Below the pieces are notes generated by a model. That model was given only the letters and a program-made list of their open reading frames with translations, did no database searches and was not told the origin of the DNA. Position numbers and translations under genes: made by a program. Positions 32,049 through 41,657 of a stretch of 64,000 nt of DNA are shown here, one piece after another (position 1 is the stretch's first letter; each line of letters starts with the position of its first letter). Source of the stretch: Bacteroidales bacterium UBA4331 (GTDB taxonomy: Bacteria; Bacteroidota; Bacteroidia; Bacteroidales; Paludibacteraceae); assembly GCA_002394395.1 (NCBI GenBank), contig DGTR01000037.1:13944-77943 (forward strand), in the 5' to 3' direction.

Positions 32049-34036
32049 TGGCTTTTCGTAAACTGACAGCGCAAGAGATTGCACAGCTGGAGGCACAGGG
32101 CTGCTCGGCGGAGAACTGGGCGGAGATAGAGGTGGCGGAAGCGTTCGACGCGCAGTACGTGCATCACACCCGTTTCTCCGGCCATAACCGTCTGGGAGCT
32201 TTCAAAAGAGAGATCACGCTGCCGGGTGGGCTGAAGATCCATTCGGGCATCTATAACGCCACTTTGCATAACTGCGAAGTGGGCAACGATGCGCACCTCT
32301 ATAACATCCATAACTATATCGCCAACTATCACATCGGCGACAACACCTGTATCGAGAACGTCAACGCCATCCTCGTGGACCGCAAGACGACGTTCGGAAA
32401 CGGAGTGCGCGTGCCGGTGATGAACGAAGGCGGTGGACGGGAGATTCCGATTTTCAACGAGCTCTCTGCCAGCCTGGCGTATATCCTGACGCTTTACCGT
32501 CACCGCCCGGCGATGATTCATGAGCTGGAGCGCCGCATCGACGAGTACGCGGAAGCGCAGGCTTCCGATCATGGCTACATCGGCAACAACGTACACATCC
32601 TCAACTGCGGTTCGATCAAGAATGTCAAGGTCGGCGATTTTGCCGAACTGACCGGTGTGAGCCGCCTCAAGAACGGAACGATCAACTCCAACGAAGCGGC
32701 TCCTGTACGGCTCGGCAGTGGTGTCAAGTGTACGGATTTTATCATCGCTTCGGGTGTGGAGATCGGCGACTCGACGCTGGTGGACAAGTGCTTCGTGGGG
32801 CAGGGATGCATCTTCGACAAGCACTACTCCGCGGGCGAGAGTCTGTTCTTCAGTAACTGCCAGGGCATGCACGGAGAGGCCTGTGCGATTTTCGCGGGGC
32901 CTTATACCGTGACCCACCATAAATCCACTTTGCTGATTGCCGGTATGTTCTCTTTCCTGAACGCCGGTTCGGGTTCGAACCAGTCGAACCACATGTACAA
33001 ACTCGGTCCGATCCACCAGGGTATCGCCGAGCGCGGCGCGAAAACGACCAGTGACAGTTATCTGCTCTGGCCGTCCAAAGTAGGCGCCTTCTCCCTTGTC
33101 ATGGGACGTCACACCCACCATGCCGACACTTCCGACCTGCCCTTCTCGTATCTCATAGAGAACAACTCCGATTCATACCTCGTGCCCGGCGCGAACCTGC
33201 GTACCGTAGGTACGATCCGTGACGCGCAGAAATGGCCGAAACGTGACAACCGCAAGGATCCGCACAAGCTCGACCAGATCAATTTCAATCTCCTGAGCCC
33301 GTACACCGTTCAGAAAATGTGGCGCGGACGCGAGGTCCTCAACGAGCTCGAGGCACTCAGCGGCGAGAACACCGAGGTCTATGGTTACAGGAACTGTAAG
33401 ATCCGTAACTCGTCCCTCAAGCACGGACGCGAACTCTATACCATCGGCATCCAGAAATTCCTCGGAAATAGCCTCATCAGCCGGCTGGAGAAGAAGGAAT
33501 GGAAGACAATCGAAGAGGTACGTGCGGCCTTGCAGCCCGACAGCCAAGCCGGCTTGGGAGACTGGGTGGATATGGCTGGTCTCATCGCTCCGCGTGGCGA
33601 AGTGAGCAAGATGCTGGACGCCATCGAAGCCGGACAAATGAGCCTCGAAGCGATCCAGACATGCATGGAGCAGATGCACGCGAACTACTACTCTTACGAG
33701 TGGACCTGGGCGCTTGACAAACTCGAGCAGGTGTGGGGTTGTCCTGTCAACGAAGTAACCCTTCCGCAGATCCGCGAGACCATTGAGGCCTGGCGCGACG
33801 CGGTAGTCAAACTCGATAGGATGGTCTATGACGACGCCCGCAAAGAGTTTGACCTCAACAGCCAGACGGGCTTCGGCGTCGATGGCGACCGCCAACAAGC
33901 GGAAGCGGACTTCGAAGAGGTGCGCGGATCGTTTGAGTCCAACTCGTTTGTCAAAGCCGTCCTCGAACATATCGAGAAAAAGACCGCTTTGGGTAATAGA
34001 ATACTAGAAAGGCTGTCTGCCGTCAGCCATCAGTAA
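32048..34036 (+). CDS. DUF4954-family left-handed beta-helix protein
   Basis: 662 residues. The central part (residues 55-330) has hexapeptide-like repeats with many Asn and Gly (LHNCEVGNDAHLYNIHNYIA, NNVHILNCGSIKNVKVGDFA, SGVEIGDSTLVDKCFVGQGC), the mark of a left-handed beta-helix as in acyl- and nucleotidyltransferase tails. The second half is mostly helical. The family is common in Bacteroidota and spirochaetes without a proven function. It follows dnaN by 63 nt, separated by a repeat, and precedes rnz by 5 nt. Confidence 0.88.
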   Translation: MAFRKLTAQEIAQLEAQGCSAENWAEIEVAEAFDAQYVHHTRFSGHNRLGAFKREITLPGGLKIHSGIYNATLHNCEVGNDAHLYNIHNYIANYHIGDNTCIENVNAILVDRKTTFGNGVRVPVMNEGGGREIPIFNELSASLAYILTLYRHRPAMIHELERRIDEYAEAQASDHGYIGNNVHILNCGSIKNVKVGDFAELTGVSRLKNGTINSNEAAPVRLGSGVKCTDFIIASGVEIGDSTLVDKCFVGQGCIFDKHYSAGESLFFSNCQGMHGEACAIFAGPYTVTHHKSTLLIAGMFSFLNAGSGSNQSNHMYKLGPIHQGIAERGAKTTSDSYLLWPSKVGAFSLVMGRHTHHADTSDLPFSYLIENNSDSYLVPGANLRTVGTIRDAQKWPKRDNRKDPHKLDQINFNLLSPYTVQKMWRGREVLNELEALSGENTEVYGYRNCKIRNSSLKHGRELYTIGIQKFLGNSLISRLEKKEWKTIEEVRAALQPDSQAGLGDWVDMAGLIAPRGEVSKMLDAIEAGQMSLEAIQTCMEQMHANYYSYEWTWALDKLEQVWGCPVNEVTLPQIRETIEAWRDAVVKLDRMVYDDARKEFDLNSQTGFGVDGDRQQAEADFEEVRGSFESNSFVKAVLEHIEKKTALGNRILERLSAVSHQ

Positions 34037-34041
34037 TCAGC

Positions 34042-34851
34042 ATGAGCGAAGCGAAAGTAACGATATTAGGTTGCGGCAGCGCGAAGCCGACGAAGACCAC
34101 TTCCCCTTCGGGGCAGTTGGTCGAGTTGTGCGACAAGTCCTTCCTCGTCGATTGCGGCGAAGGAGTGCTGCTGACCATGCAGCGGCTCGGAGTTCACACC
34201 GGGAGGCTGTATAATATCTTCATCTCCCATCTCCACGGAGACCATTGTTTCGGTCTCATCGGGCTTCTGACGACGCTCGGCATGCTCAAACGCACGCAGC
34301 CGATGCATATCTACGCCCATCCGGACCTGGAGAAACTGCTCACGCCGCTCCTCAACTATCACGCGAACGACCGTCTCTACGACATCATCTTCCATCCCAT
34401 CAACCCCCGCAAACACGAAGTGATCTTCGAGGATCGCACCGTTTCCGTGGAGACCATCCCGCTCAAACACGGGGTACCGACTTGCGGTTTTCTCTTCAAA
34501 GAGACCCACCGCGTCAAGCATGAGGATGGCACGTTCAGTTATGAGACGAAGAAACGCTACGCGTACTGCTCCGACACGATGTACAGCGAGAAGATCGTCC
34601 CGATTATCGAAGGCGTCGGGACGCTTTATCACGAGTCCACGTTCCTGCAAAGCCTCGCTGCGCGGAGCAAAGAGGTGATGCACTCGACGGCAGCGGACGC
34701 GGCGAAGATTGCTTCGCTGGCGAAGGTCGGCAAACTGATTTTGGGTCATTATTCCGCGCGGATCGAAGACCACTCGCTCTTCCTGGACGAAGCCAAACCC
34801 ATCTTCGAGAACACCCTCCTCGCCGAGGAAAATGATGTGATACCGCTCTAA
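34042..34851 (+). CDS. rnz: Ribonuclease Z
   Basis: 269 residues. A tRNA 3'-processing endonuclease of the metallo-beta-lactamase fold. Motif II is FISHLHGDHCFGLIGLL (zinc ligands), with LGCGSAKP at the N-terminus, LKHGVPTCGFLF, YCSDTMY, YHESTF and LGHYSARI near the end. As none of the tRNAs in the window encode CCA, RNase Z plus CCA-adding enzyme would be needed for 3' ends. It is somewhat shorter than the usual 300 residues. Confidence 0.93.
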   Translation: MSEAKVTILGCGSAKPTKTTSPSGQLVELCDKSFLVDCGEGVLLTMQRLGVHTGRLYNIFISHLHGDHCFGLIGLLTTLGMLKRTQPMHIYAHPDLEKLLTPLLNYHANDRLYDIIFHPINPRKHEVIFEDRTVSVETIPLKHGVPTCGFLFKETHRVKHEDGTFSYETKKRYAYCSDTMYSEKIVPIIEGVGTLYHESTFLQSLAARSKEVMHSTAADAAKIASLAKVGKLILGHYSARIEDHSLFLDEAKPIFENTLLAEENDVIPL

Positions 34852-34878
34852 TCGTGCATTGATGCACGATACGAAAAA

Positions 34879-36243
34879 ATGGCAAAGCCCTCCATCCAAT
34901 ATGTCTGCTCGTCCTGCGGTGCGAAAGCCCCGCAGATGCTTGGCCGCTGTCCGGTCTGCGGAGAGTGGGGGACGTATGAGGAGGAAGTGGTGGAAAAGGA
35001 TCGGAATATCGGTATCTCGAGATATCGAAATATCGACAAGAAAGCCACGCCCAAACGCCTCCAGGACATCGTCGCCACTGACGAGATGCGTATCGATCTG
35101 CATAACGGCGAACTGAACCGCGTCTTGGGAGGAGGTCTTGTGCCGGGAAGCCTTGTGCTTCTGGGCGGCGAACCCGGTATCGGCAAATCGACCCTTGCGC
35201 TTCAGGTGCTCATGCAGCAAGGCGAGCGGAAGACTTTCTACGCTTCGGGCGAAGAGTCCGTCCGCCAACTCAAACTGCGCGCCGAACGCCTTGCGGGGAA
35301 CGCCGAGAACCTCTATATCTCTTCGGAGACCTCGCTGGAGCGCATCTTGGAGCAGGTCAAGGAACTCGAACCCGACGTCGTGGTCATCGACTCCATCCAG
35401 ACGATCGGAACCGAAGCCGTCGAAGCGACTATCGGCAGCCTCACGCAGGTCAAAGAGTGCGCCGCGCGGATCATGGAGTTTGCCAAGACGCGTAATATAC
35501 CCTTCATCATCATCGGTCACATCAACAAAGAGGGCTCGCTCGCGGGACCCAAAGTGCTTGAGCACATCGTTGATACCGTCCTGCAGTTCGAGGGCGACCG
35601 CCAGTATATGTACCGTATCCTGCGCGCCCAAAAGAACCGCTTCGGCTCTACTTCCGAACTCGGTATCTATGAGATGCGGCAGGATGGTCTGCGCGAAGTG
35701 ACCAACCCCTCTGAACTGCTCCTTTCTACCGCGCGCGAAGGCCTCTCCGGCATCGCTATCGCGGCGGCAGTAGAAGGTGTCCGGCCGTTCATGATTGAGG
35801 TGCAAGCCCTCGTCTCCTCTGCCGCGTACGGCACACCCCAGCGCTCCTCCACGGGCTTTGACGGAAGGCGTCTGAACATGCTTTTGGCGGTTCTCGAGAA
35901 GCGCGTGGGATTCAAACTGCTACAGAAAGATGTCTTCCTCAATATCGCCGGAGGTCTCCGCGTCGATGACACCGCTATCGACCTCGCGGTCCTGGCTGCC
36001 GTCTTGAGCAGCAATATGGATATCGCTCTCGATGCCGCTACCTGTCTCTGCGGCGAAGTGGGGTTAGCCGGAGAGATCCGCTCCGTCAACCGCATCGAAC
36101 AACGCATCGCCGAGGCACAAAAACTCGGCTTCAAACGGATTATCATTCCCGCCGACCAAAAGGGCGATTTTTCACGTTTTTCCATCGAAGTGGTTCCTGT
36201 AAGGAAAGTTACAGATGCTTTTCGGCTGCTGATTAAGGCATAA
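34879..36243 (+). CDS. radA: DNA repair protein RadA/Sms with repeat insertion
   Basis: 454 residues. A RecA-like branch-migration protein. Zinc finger CSSCGAKAPQMLGRCPVCGEW (residues 9-29), Walker A GGEPGIGKSTL, the RadA-specific KNRFGS motif near 255, and a Lon-like C-terminal domain (GVRPFMIEVQALVSS). Between the zinc finger and the ATPase lies DRNIGISRYRNID, an ATATCG repeat copy read in frame. A short palindrome (ATCGTGCATTGATGCACGAT) precedes the gene. Confidence 0.95.
   Translation: MAKPSIQYVCSSCGAKAPQMLGRCPVCGEWGTYEEEVVEKDRNIGISRYRNIDKKATPKRLQDIVATDEMRIDLHNGELNRVLGGGLVPGSLVLLGGEPGIGKSTLALQVLMQQGERKTFYASGEESVRQLKLRAERLAGNAENLYISSETSLERILEQVKELEPDVVVIDSIQTIGTEAVEATIGSLTQVKECAARIMEFAKTRNIPFIIIGHINKEGSLAGPKVLEHIVDTVLQFEGDRQYMYRILRAQKNRFGSTSELGIYEMRQDGLREVTNPSELLLSTAREGLSGIAIAAAVEGVRPFMIEVQALVSSAAYGTPQRSSTGFDGRRLNMLLAVLEKRVGFKLLQKDVFLNIAGGLRVDDTAIDLAVLAAVLSSNMDIALDAATCLCGEVGLAGEIRSVNRIEQRIAEAQKLGFKRIIIPADQKGDFSRFSIEVVPVRKVTDAFRLLIKA
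34999..35037 (+). repeat. ATATCG repeat copy inside radA
   Basis: Units GGAATATC, GGTATCTC, GAGATATC and GAAATATC, then GACA, in frame in the zinc-finger/ATPase linker. Confidence 0.75.
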
Positions 36244-36267
36244 ATCGTGCAAAAATGTCTTTTTTTC

Positions 36268-36298
36268 TTGCGTATGTGAGAAAAAATGTGTATCTTTG
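36268..36298 (+). promoter_or_regulatory. Promoter of the outer-membrane biogenesis cluster
   Basis: TTGCGTATGTG at 36268 and TATCTTTG at 36291, within a T-rich/A-rich inverted repeat that may also terminate radA transcription. Confidence 0.8.
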
Positions 36299-36313
36299 CA
36301 CGCTTATTTTGTA

Positions 36314-37030
36314 ATGATGTCTAAAAACAGCCGCATAATATGCCTATTTTTATTACTCGCGTGTGCGAGTATGAGCGCTCGTGCGCAGGGGCAACCATAC
36401 CTCTGCGAGTTCGGCTTGCAGGGAGGCTGCGGCTATTATGTGGGCGAGGCAACGCCGCATATCTTCATGAACCCCCGCGAGGCATTTGGCTTGCAGTTCC
36501 GCTATAAGTTTACCAAACGCTGGGCCATCCAGGCGAAACTGTCGTCCCAGCGCATCACCGGTAACGAGTATTATTTCGAGACAGGCAAGATGCCCGTGAA
36601 GTTGGACTCCAAATGGCAGAACCAACTCATCAACGCGGACGTCATGGCGGAGTTTAACTTCTTCCGTTTCGGCGAGTTCAACAAGTACGACAAGCGTATC
36701 AAACCCTATACCCCGTATATCTTCCTGGGCATCGGAGTCGGTATCTACGGAGCCGAAGGATACACGAACGCCAAGTACAACAAAGCGGCGGCGTACCTGC
36801 CTTTCGGTATTGGCTTCAAGTGGAAATTCCACGAGCAGGTGGGCCTGAATATCGCTTGGCAGCACAACGTCTATTTCGCTGATAACCTGGAGAATAGGGA
36901 GGATCTCAACAACCGCCATGACCTGAACGGCAGCAATATTATGAACTGCGACTTGACCGGAATGGTTACGCTTGGCATAGTTTTTGAGTTTGCAAGGGCG
37001 AAAAAAGGATGCAGAATCTGTAATTTCTGA
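36314..37030 (+). CDS. Outer-membrane beta-barrel-like protein (DUF6089 type)
   Basis: 238 residues with a signal peptide (ending SMSARAQG). Alternating strands ([57 protein letters not shown]) and a final aromatic strand ([11 protein letters not shown]) fit a small outer-membrane barrel. In Bacteroidota such a gene commonly precedes uppS-bamA-skp, as here. ATG 36314 is preferred because it follows the transcript start by about 10 nt; ATG 36317 is equally possible. Confidence 0.82.
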   Translation: MMSKNSRIICLFLLLACASMSARAQGQPYLCEFGLQGGCGYYVGEATPHIFMNPREAFGLQFRYKFTKRWAIQAKLSSQRITGNEYYFETGKMPVKLDSKWQNQLINADVMAEFNFFRFGEFNKYDKRIKPYTPYIFLGIGVGIYGAEGYTNAKYNKAAAYLPFGIGFKWKFHEQVGLNIAWQHNVYFADNLENREDLNNRHDLNGSNIMNCDLTGMVTLGIVFEFARAKKGCRICNF

Positions 37031-37034
37031 TACA

Positions 37035-37775
37035 ATGAGCTATAAAGAACAAATAGACACAGCGCGTCTTCCACGCCACGTGGCGATTATCATGGACGGC
37101 AACGGCCGATGGGCGAAGAAACAAGGCCTGGCGCGTATGTTTGGACATAAAAAGGGCGTTGAGACCGTCCATAACATCACGGTCGCAGCGACGAAATTAG
37201 GTATCGAGTATCTCACCCTCTATACCTTCTCCACCGAGAACTGGAACCGCCCCAAAGAGGAGGTGGACGCCCTCATGACCCTTCTCGTGGACACGATCGC
37301 TAAGGAGACGCCGACGCTGATGAACAACAACGTCCGCCTCCAGACCATCGGCGACATCAACCGCCTCCCGGAGGGCACGAAGCAGAAATTCCTAGGCTGT
37401 ATCGAAGAGACCAGCAAAAATACGGGTCTGACGATGGTCATCGCGCTCAGTTATTCTGCGCGGTGGGAGATCATCGAGGCGGTGCGCGAAGCCGTTCGTC
37501 TGACTCAGGCCGGTCAACTGCGCCCCGAGGATGTCTCCGAGCAGATGGTGTCCGCCCTTATGACGACCCGCGAGATGCCGGATCCCGACCTCCTGATCCG
37601 AACCAGCGGCGAGTATCGCATCAGCAATTTCCTGTTGTGGCAGCTGGCTTATAGTGAGCTCTACTTTACTGATTGCCTCTGGCCGGAGTTTACCGACGAG
37701 GAGTTCTATAAGGCGATCGTGGACTATCAGAAACGTGAAAGAAGATTTGGTAAAACGAGTGAACAGATTCATTAA
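37035..37775 (+). CDS. uppS: Undecaprenyl diphosphate synthase (cis-prenyltransferase)
   Basis: 246 residues. It makes the lipid carrier for peptidoglycan and other envelope glycans. Motifs [16 protein letters not shown] (catalytic Asp), [30 protein letters not shown] and [20 protein letters not shown] followed by [11 protein letters not shown] cover all five conserved regions. Start at MSYKEQ (37035). The gene overlaps the predicted GTG start of bamA. Confidence 0.96.
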   Translation: MSYKEQIDTARLPRHVAIIMDGNGRWAKKQGLARMFGHKKGVETVHNITVAATKLGIEYLTLYTFSTENWNRPKEEVDALMTLLVDTIAKETPTLMNNNVRLQTIGDINRLPEGTKQKFLGCIEETSKNTGLTMVIALSYSARWEIIEAVREAVRLTQAGQLRPEDVSEQMVSALMTTREMPDPDLLIRTSGEYRISNFLLWQLAYSELYFTDCLWPEFTDEEFYKAIVDYQKRERRFGKTSEQIH

Positions 37776-40353
37776 TATACTTTTATTGCTGGTATTCAGC
37801 CTGGGTGTGTGGGCGCAGAACGACTCTGTGCCTGTCTCCGATGTGCCCGAGATCGAATACGGCATGACGCGTAAGACATACGAGATCGCCGGTATCGAGG
37901 TGGAGGGTGCCGATAGCTACGAGGACTTCGTGCTCATCGGTTTCTCCGGCTTGGCGGTCGGCGATAAGATTGAAGTGCCGGGAGACCAGATCACCAAGGC
38001 CATCAAACGCTTCTGGAAACAAGGTCTCTTCTCGTCCGTCAAGATCAAGGCAAAGAAGATCGAGGGTAGCAAGATATGGCTCGTCATCGAGCTCGCCCAA
38101 CGCCCCCGTATCAGCGAAGTCCGCTACGAGGGACTCAAGAAAAGTGAGCGCGAGGATGTCGAAGTCAAAGCCGGTATCCGCCAGGGCTCGCAGATGACGC
38201 CGAACCTCGAGGATCATGCCAAGACGGTCATCAAGAAATACTTCGCGGAGAAAGGTTTTCACAATGCCGAAGTGCATGTGATTCAGCAGAATGATGTCGA
38301 TCATCCGGGCTACGTCAAGGTCCTCATCGGAGTGGATAAAAAAGTCAAGACCAAGGTCGGCAAGATCTATATCACCGGAAACAAGAACCTCACCCATCGC
38401 CAGATCAACAAGGCGATGAAGAAGACCAACGATAACGACATCGTCAACCTCTTCCGGACCAAGAAATTCGTTCGCGAGGAGTATGAGAAGGACAAACAGG
38501 CGGTCATCGAGAAGTATAACGAGCACGGTTTCCGCGACGCGTATATCGTGGCGGACAGCGTGGTTCCGAACCCTGAGGACCCGAACCGCGTGGATATCTA
38601 CATGACCATCAGCGAGGGCGATAAGTACTACGTCCGCTCCGTCAAATGGGTCGGAAATACGGTCTATCCGTACGAACTTCTGGACGCTACTCTCGGCGTC
38701 AAACCCGGTGATGTCTATAACCTCAAGACCCTCAACGACCGTCTCACCAACGACGACGATGCGGTCTCCAAACTCTATACCGACCGCGGCTACCTCTTCT
38801 TCAACGTTGAGCCCGTCGAGGTCAACGTCTCCAACGACTCTATCGATTTTGAGATGCGTATGTACGAGGGCAAACCGGCAACGATCAACGAGGTCAATAT
38901 CGTCGGCAACACCCGCGTCTATGAACACGTCGTTCGCCGTGAGTTATACACCAAACCCGGTCAGCTCTACTCGCAATCGGATATCATGCGTTCGCTCCGT
39001 GAGTTGGCGCAGATGGGCCATTTCGACCAGGAGAAACTCGTGCCGGACATCCAACCGAACCCCGAGGAGGGAACGGTGGACATCACCTATCAGCTGGAGA
39101 CCAAGTCCTCCGACCAGATTGAGTTCTCACTCGGTTGGGGCGCTACAGGTCTGGTGGGATCCTTGGGACTCAAGTTTACCAACTTCGCCATCCAGAACCT
39201 CTTTAACAAGAAATCTTACCGCATCGTGCCGCAGGGCGAGGGTCAGACCTTCTCTATTAACGCGCGCACGAACGGTATCTATTTTACCTCCGCCTCCATC
39301 TCTTTCTTGGAGCCGTGGCTTGGCGGCAAGCGCCCGAACAGCTTGAGCGCAAGTATCTATTTCGCCAACCAGACCGGTTACTCCAGCCGCTACCAACGCG
39401 CCTACCAGAACCTCTATAACACCTATTCCAACTACTATTACTATTCCGGAAACAGCAACTACTACCAGCAGTTGGCGGAGTCTGAGGCGGATAAGGATAA
39501 ATACCTCCGGACGCTTGGTGTCTCGGTCGGTTACGGTAAGCGTCTCCGCTGGCCTGACGACTACTTTACTTTCTATGGCGAGTTGAGTTATCAGATGTAT
39601 ATGATGAAGGATTGGCCCTACCTGCTTATCTCCGATGGTACGTCTCACAACCTTGCCCTCAACCTGCAGATCTCCCGTTCGTCCATCGACAACCCGATCT
39701 ACACGCGCCGCGGTTCACAGTTTACCATCGGTGTCAAACTCACGCCGCCATGGTCGCTCTTTAACGGCAAAGACTACTCCCAACTCTCCACTTCCGAGAA
39801 GTATCACCTCATCGAGTACCACAAGTGGAAATTCTCCGGAAAGGTCTTCACACCGCTCACACGTGACAGCAAACTGGTCCTCATGACCCGTGCGGAGTTC
39901 GGTTATCTGGGCCACTATAACGAAAACGCCAAATCGCCCTTCGAGTCCTTCTATATGGGTGGTGACGGTATGTCGAGTTACACCAGCTACGCTACCGAGT
40001 ATGTCGCTATGCGTGGTTACTCATCCGGTTCGCTCACCCCGTACGACGTGGCTACAGGACGTAATATGGGTTACCTCTATAACAAATTCACCATGGAGCT
40101 CCGCTATCCTATCTCCCTCGAACAGAGTGCTACCATCTGGGCGCATGTCTTCCTCGAGGCGGGTAACTGTTTCTCGGACATCCGCGACTACAACCCCTTC
40201 AACCTCAAGCGGTCAGCAGGTCTGGGTGTGCGTATCTTCCTGCCGATGTTCGGTCTCCTCGGTATTGACTGGGGATGGGGATTCGATGAAATCAACGGCT
40301 CCAAACAGTATAGCGGCAGCCAGTTCCACTTTGTCCTCGGACAAGAATTATAA
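37735..40353 (+). CDS. bamA: Outer-membrane assembly factor BamA
   Basis: 872 residues. A signal peptide ([17 protein letters not shown]) is followed by POTRA domains ([95 protein letters not shown]) and a 16-strand Omp85 barrel ending in [14 protein letters not shown].. and VAMRGY near the end correspond to conserved barrel motifs. No ATG gives a proper signal peptide. GTG at 37735 or 37759, both inside uppS, is the likely start. Confidence 0.94.
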   Translation: MKEDLVKRVNRFINILLLLVFSLGVWAQNDSVPVSDVPEIEYGMTRKTYEIAGIEVEGADSYEDFVLIGFSGLAVGDKIEVPGDQITKAIKRFWKQGLFSSVKIKAKKIEGSKIWLVIELAQRPRISEVRYEGLKKSEREDVEVKAGIRQGSQMTPNLEDHAKTVIKKYFAEKGFHNAEVHVIQQNDVDHPGYVKVLIGVDKKVKTKVGKIYITGNKNLTHRQINKAMKKTNDNDIVNLFRTKKFVREEYEKDKQAVIEKYNEHGFRDAYIVADSVVPNPEDPNRVDIYMTISEGDKYYVRSVKWVGNTVYPYELLDATLGVKPGDVYNLKTLNDRLTNDDDAVSKLYTDRGYLFFNVEPVEVNVSNDSIDFEMRMYEGKPATINEVNIVGNTRVYEHVVRRELYTKPGQLYSQSDIMRSLRELAQMGHFDQEKLVPDIQPNPEEGTVDITYQLETKSSDQIEFSLGWGATGLVGSLGLKFTNFAIQNLFNKKSYRIVPQGEGQTFSINARTNGIYFTSASISFLEPWLGGKRPNSLSASIYFANQTGYSSRYQRAYQNLYNTYSNYYYYSGNSNYYQQLAESEADKDKYLRTLGVSVGYGKRLRWPDDYFTFYGELSYQMYMMKDWPYLLISDGTSHNLALNLQISRSSIDNPIYTRRGSQFTIGVKLTPPWSLFNGKDYSQLSTSEKYHLIEYHKWKFSGKVFTPLTRDSKLVLMTRAEFGYLGHYNENAKSPFESFYMGGDGMSSYTSYATEYVAMRGYSSGSLTPYDVATGRNMGYLYNKFTMELRYPISLEQSATIWAHVFLEAGNCFSDIRDYNPFNLKRSAGLGVRIFLPMFGLLGIDWGWGFDEINGSKQYSGSQFHFVLGQEL

Positions 40354-40355
40354 AC

Positions 40356-40430
40356 CTCGATATCCCGAAATATCGAAAACAATAACAACAATGAAAAAAT
40401 TATCAATTATCAATTATCAATTATCAATTA
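40356..40430 (+). repeat. ATATCG repeat and AATTATC repeat between bamA and first skp
   Basis: CCTCGATATCCCGAAATATC is followed by four units of AATTATC/AATTATA (40399-40429). The second tract is translated as the signal peptide of the next gene. Confidence 0.8.
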
Positions 40431-40927
40431 TAATAGCAGCTCTGCTGTGTTGTGGCACAACTTTTGCTAAAGATCAATCGATAGCATATATCGACATGGC
40501 GTATATCCTCAAAAACCTGCCTCAATACGAGCAGGCGAATGAACAGCTGTCGATGCTCTCCAAGCGCTGGCAGAAGGAGATCGATGCGGCGCAACAGGAC
40601 GCACGCGTCATGGCTACCAACTACCAAACGGAGCAGATCTTCCTCTCGGAGACCATGCGGACCCAACGCGAGCAGGAGATCGTGAAAAAAGAGCAGGAAG
40701 TCCTGGAACTCAAACGCAAGTATTTCGGACAGGAGGGGGAACTCTACAAAAAGCGCGAAGCGCTCATCAAACCCATCCAGGATGAGATATACACAGCCAT
40801 CCAGGACCTCGCCAACGAGAAACGAATCGACATCGTCAAGGACCGCTCCGCAGACCCATCCCTGATCTACATGTCCTCCAAACTCGACATCTCCGATCAG
40901 GTACTCCATAAATTAGGAGCAAAATAA
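40391..40927 (+). CDS. OmpH/Skp-family periplasmic chaperone (first copy)
   Basis: 178 residues. Skp holds unfolded outer-membrane proteins on their way to BamA. After the signal peptide, IAYIDMAYILKNLPQYEQA starts the Skp domain, followed by a long charged coiled coil (residues 45-130) and KRIDIVKDRSADPSLIYMS. The signal peptide KLSIINYQLSIIIAALLC is encoded by the AATTATC repeat. Directly downstream of bamA, in the order usual for Bacteroidota. Confidence 0.9.
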   Translation: MKKLSIINYQLSIIIAALLCCGTTFAKDQSIAYIDMAYILKNLPQYEQANEQLSMLSKRWQKEIDAAQQDARVMATNYQTEQIFLSETMRTQREQEIVKKEQEVLELKRKYFGQEGELYKKREALIKPIQDEIYTAIQDLANEKRIDIVKDRSADPSLIYMSSKLDISDQVLHKLGAK

Positions 40928-40933
40928 TAAGAT

Positions 40934-41000
40934 TGTTCCACGGAAGGCAAGTAAGACTTAAGTAAGACTCAAGTAAGACTTTTGTAAGGGTCGTGGAACA
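40934..41000. repeat. Inverted repeat enclosing AAGTAAGACTT units
   Basis: TGTTCCACG (40934-40942) and CGTGGAACA (40992-41000) flank three AAGTAAGACTT-type units. It separates the two skp genes and could act as an attenuator or processing site. Confidence 0.65.
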
Positions 41001-41037
41001 TTTCAAAACGAAATAAATAATATTAAATATCAAGAAA

Positions 41038-41529
41038 ATGAAAAAAATTATTATCGCATTGATGCTGGCTCTGCCGATGCTTGCCAGCGCACAGAAATTT
41101 GGTCACATCAACACACAGGAACTCTTCGCGCAAATGCCCGAAATGGCTCAAGTCAAGTTGAAAATGGATACCATCAACTCGCAGTACGAGAACCAACTGG
41201 CTTCCATGAACGAGGAAATCCAGAAGAAGTACCAGGACTACCAGGCCCAGGAGGCTACTATGGCTGACGCCATCAAGCAGATCCGTCAGCAGGAGCTCCA
41301 GGAGATGCAACAACGCATCCAGCTCTTCTATCAGACCGCTGAGCAGGATATTCAGAAGAAACAGCAAGAACTCATCGCGCCTGTTCACGAGAAGATGGCA
41401 AAGGCTATCAAGGCGGTCGGCGAGCGCGAAGGATACACCTATATCTTCGACTCCGCAGCTATGGTTCACATCGGCACGGACGCCAACGACCTCATGCCGG
41501 CTGTCAAGAAAGAACTCGGTATTAAATAA
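41038..41529 (+). CDS. OmpH/Skp-family periplasmic chaperone (second copy)
   Basis: 163 residues with signal peptide MKKIIIALMLALPMLASA. FGHINTQELFAQMPEMAQVK opens the domain, a coiled coil rich in Gln/Glu spans 45-120, and GYTYIFDSAAMVHI with DLMPAVKKELGI closes it. This copy has a standard signal peptide, unlike its neighbour. Tandem skp genes after bamA are normal in this phylum. Confidence 0.92.
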   Translation: MKKIIIALMLALPMLASAQKFGHINTQELFAQMPEMAQVKLKMDTINSQYENQLASMNEEIQKKYQDYQAQEATMADAIKQIRQQELQEMQQRIQLFYQTAEQDIQKKQQELIAPVHEKMAKAIKAVGEREGYTYIFDSAAMVHIGTDANDLMPAVKKELGIK

Positions 41530-41531
41530 TC

Positions 41532-41657
41532 ATGGCGGACGGCTATTTAGAATCCCACTATGCCGAGTACGAGAAGAAAAAGGCAGAGTGGCTGAAAAAG
41601 AAAAATTCATATTCCTACAACTATGGTAGAAAAACTCCAAAAGACCCTTCGCGATAG
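41532..41657 (+). CDS. Small protein, 41 residues
   Basis: ATG 41532 lies 3 nt after the skp stop. The product, MADGYLESHYAEYEKKKAEW and a Lys/Tyr-rich tail ending DPSR, resembles short Bacteroidota proteins that begin MADxYLE. Its last 35 nt overlap the MFS start at 41623 in another frame, which would allow translational coupling. Function unknown. Confidence 0.55.
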   Translation: MADGYLESHYAEYEKKKAEWLKKKNSYSYNYGRKTPKDPSR

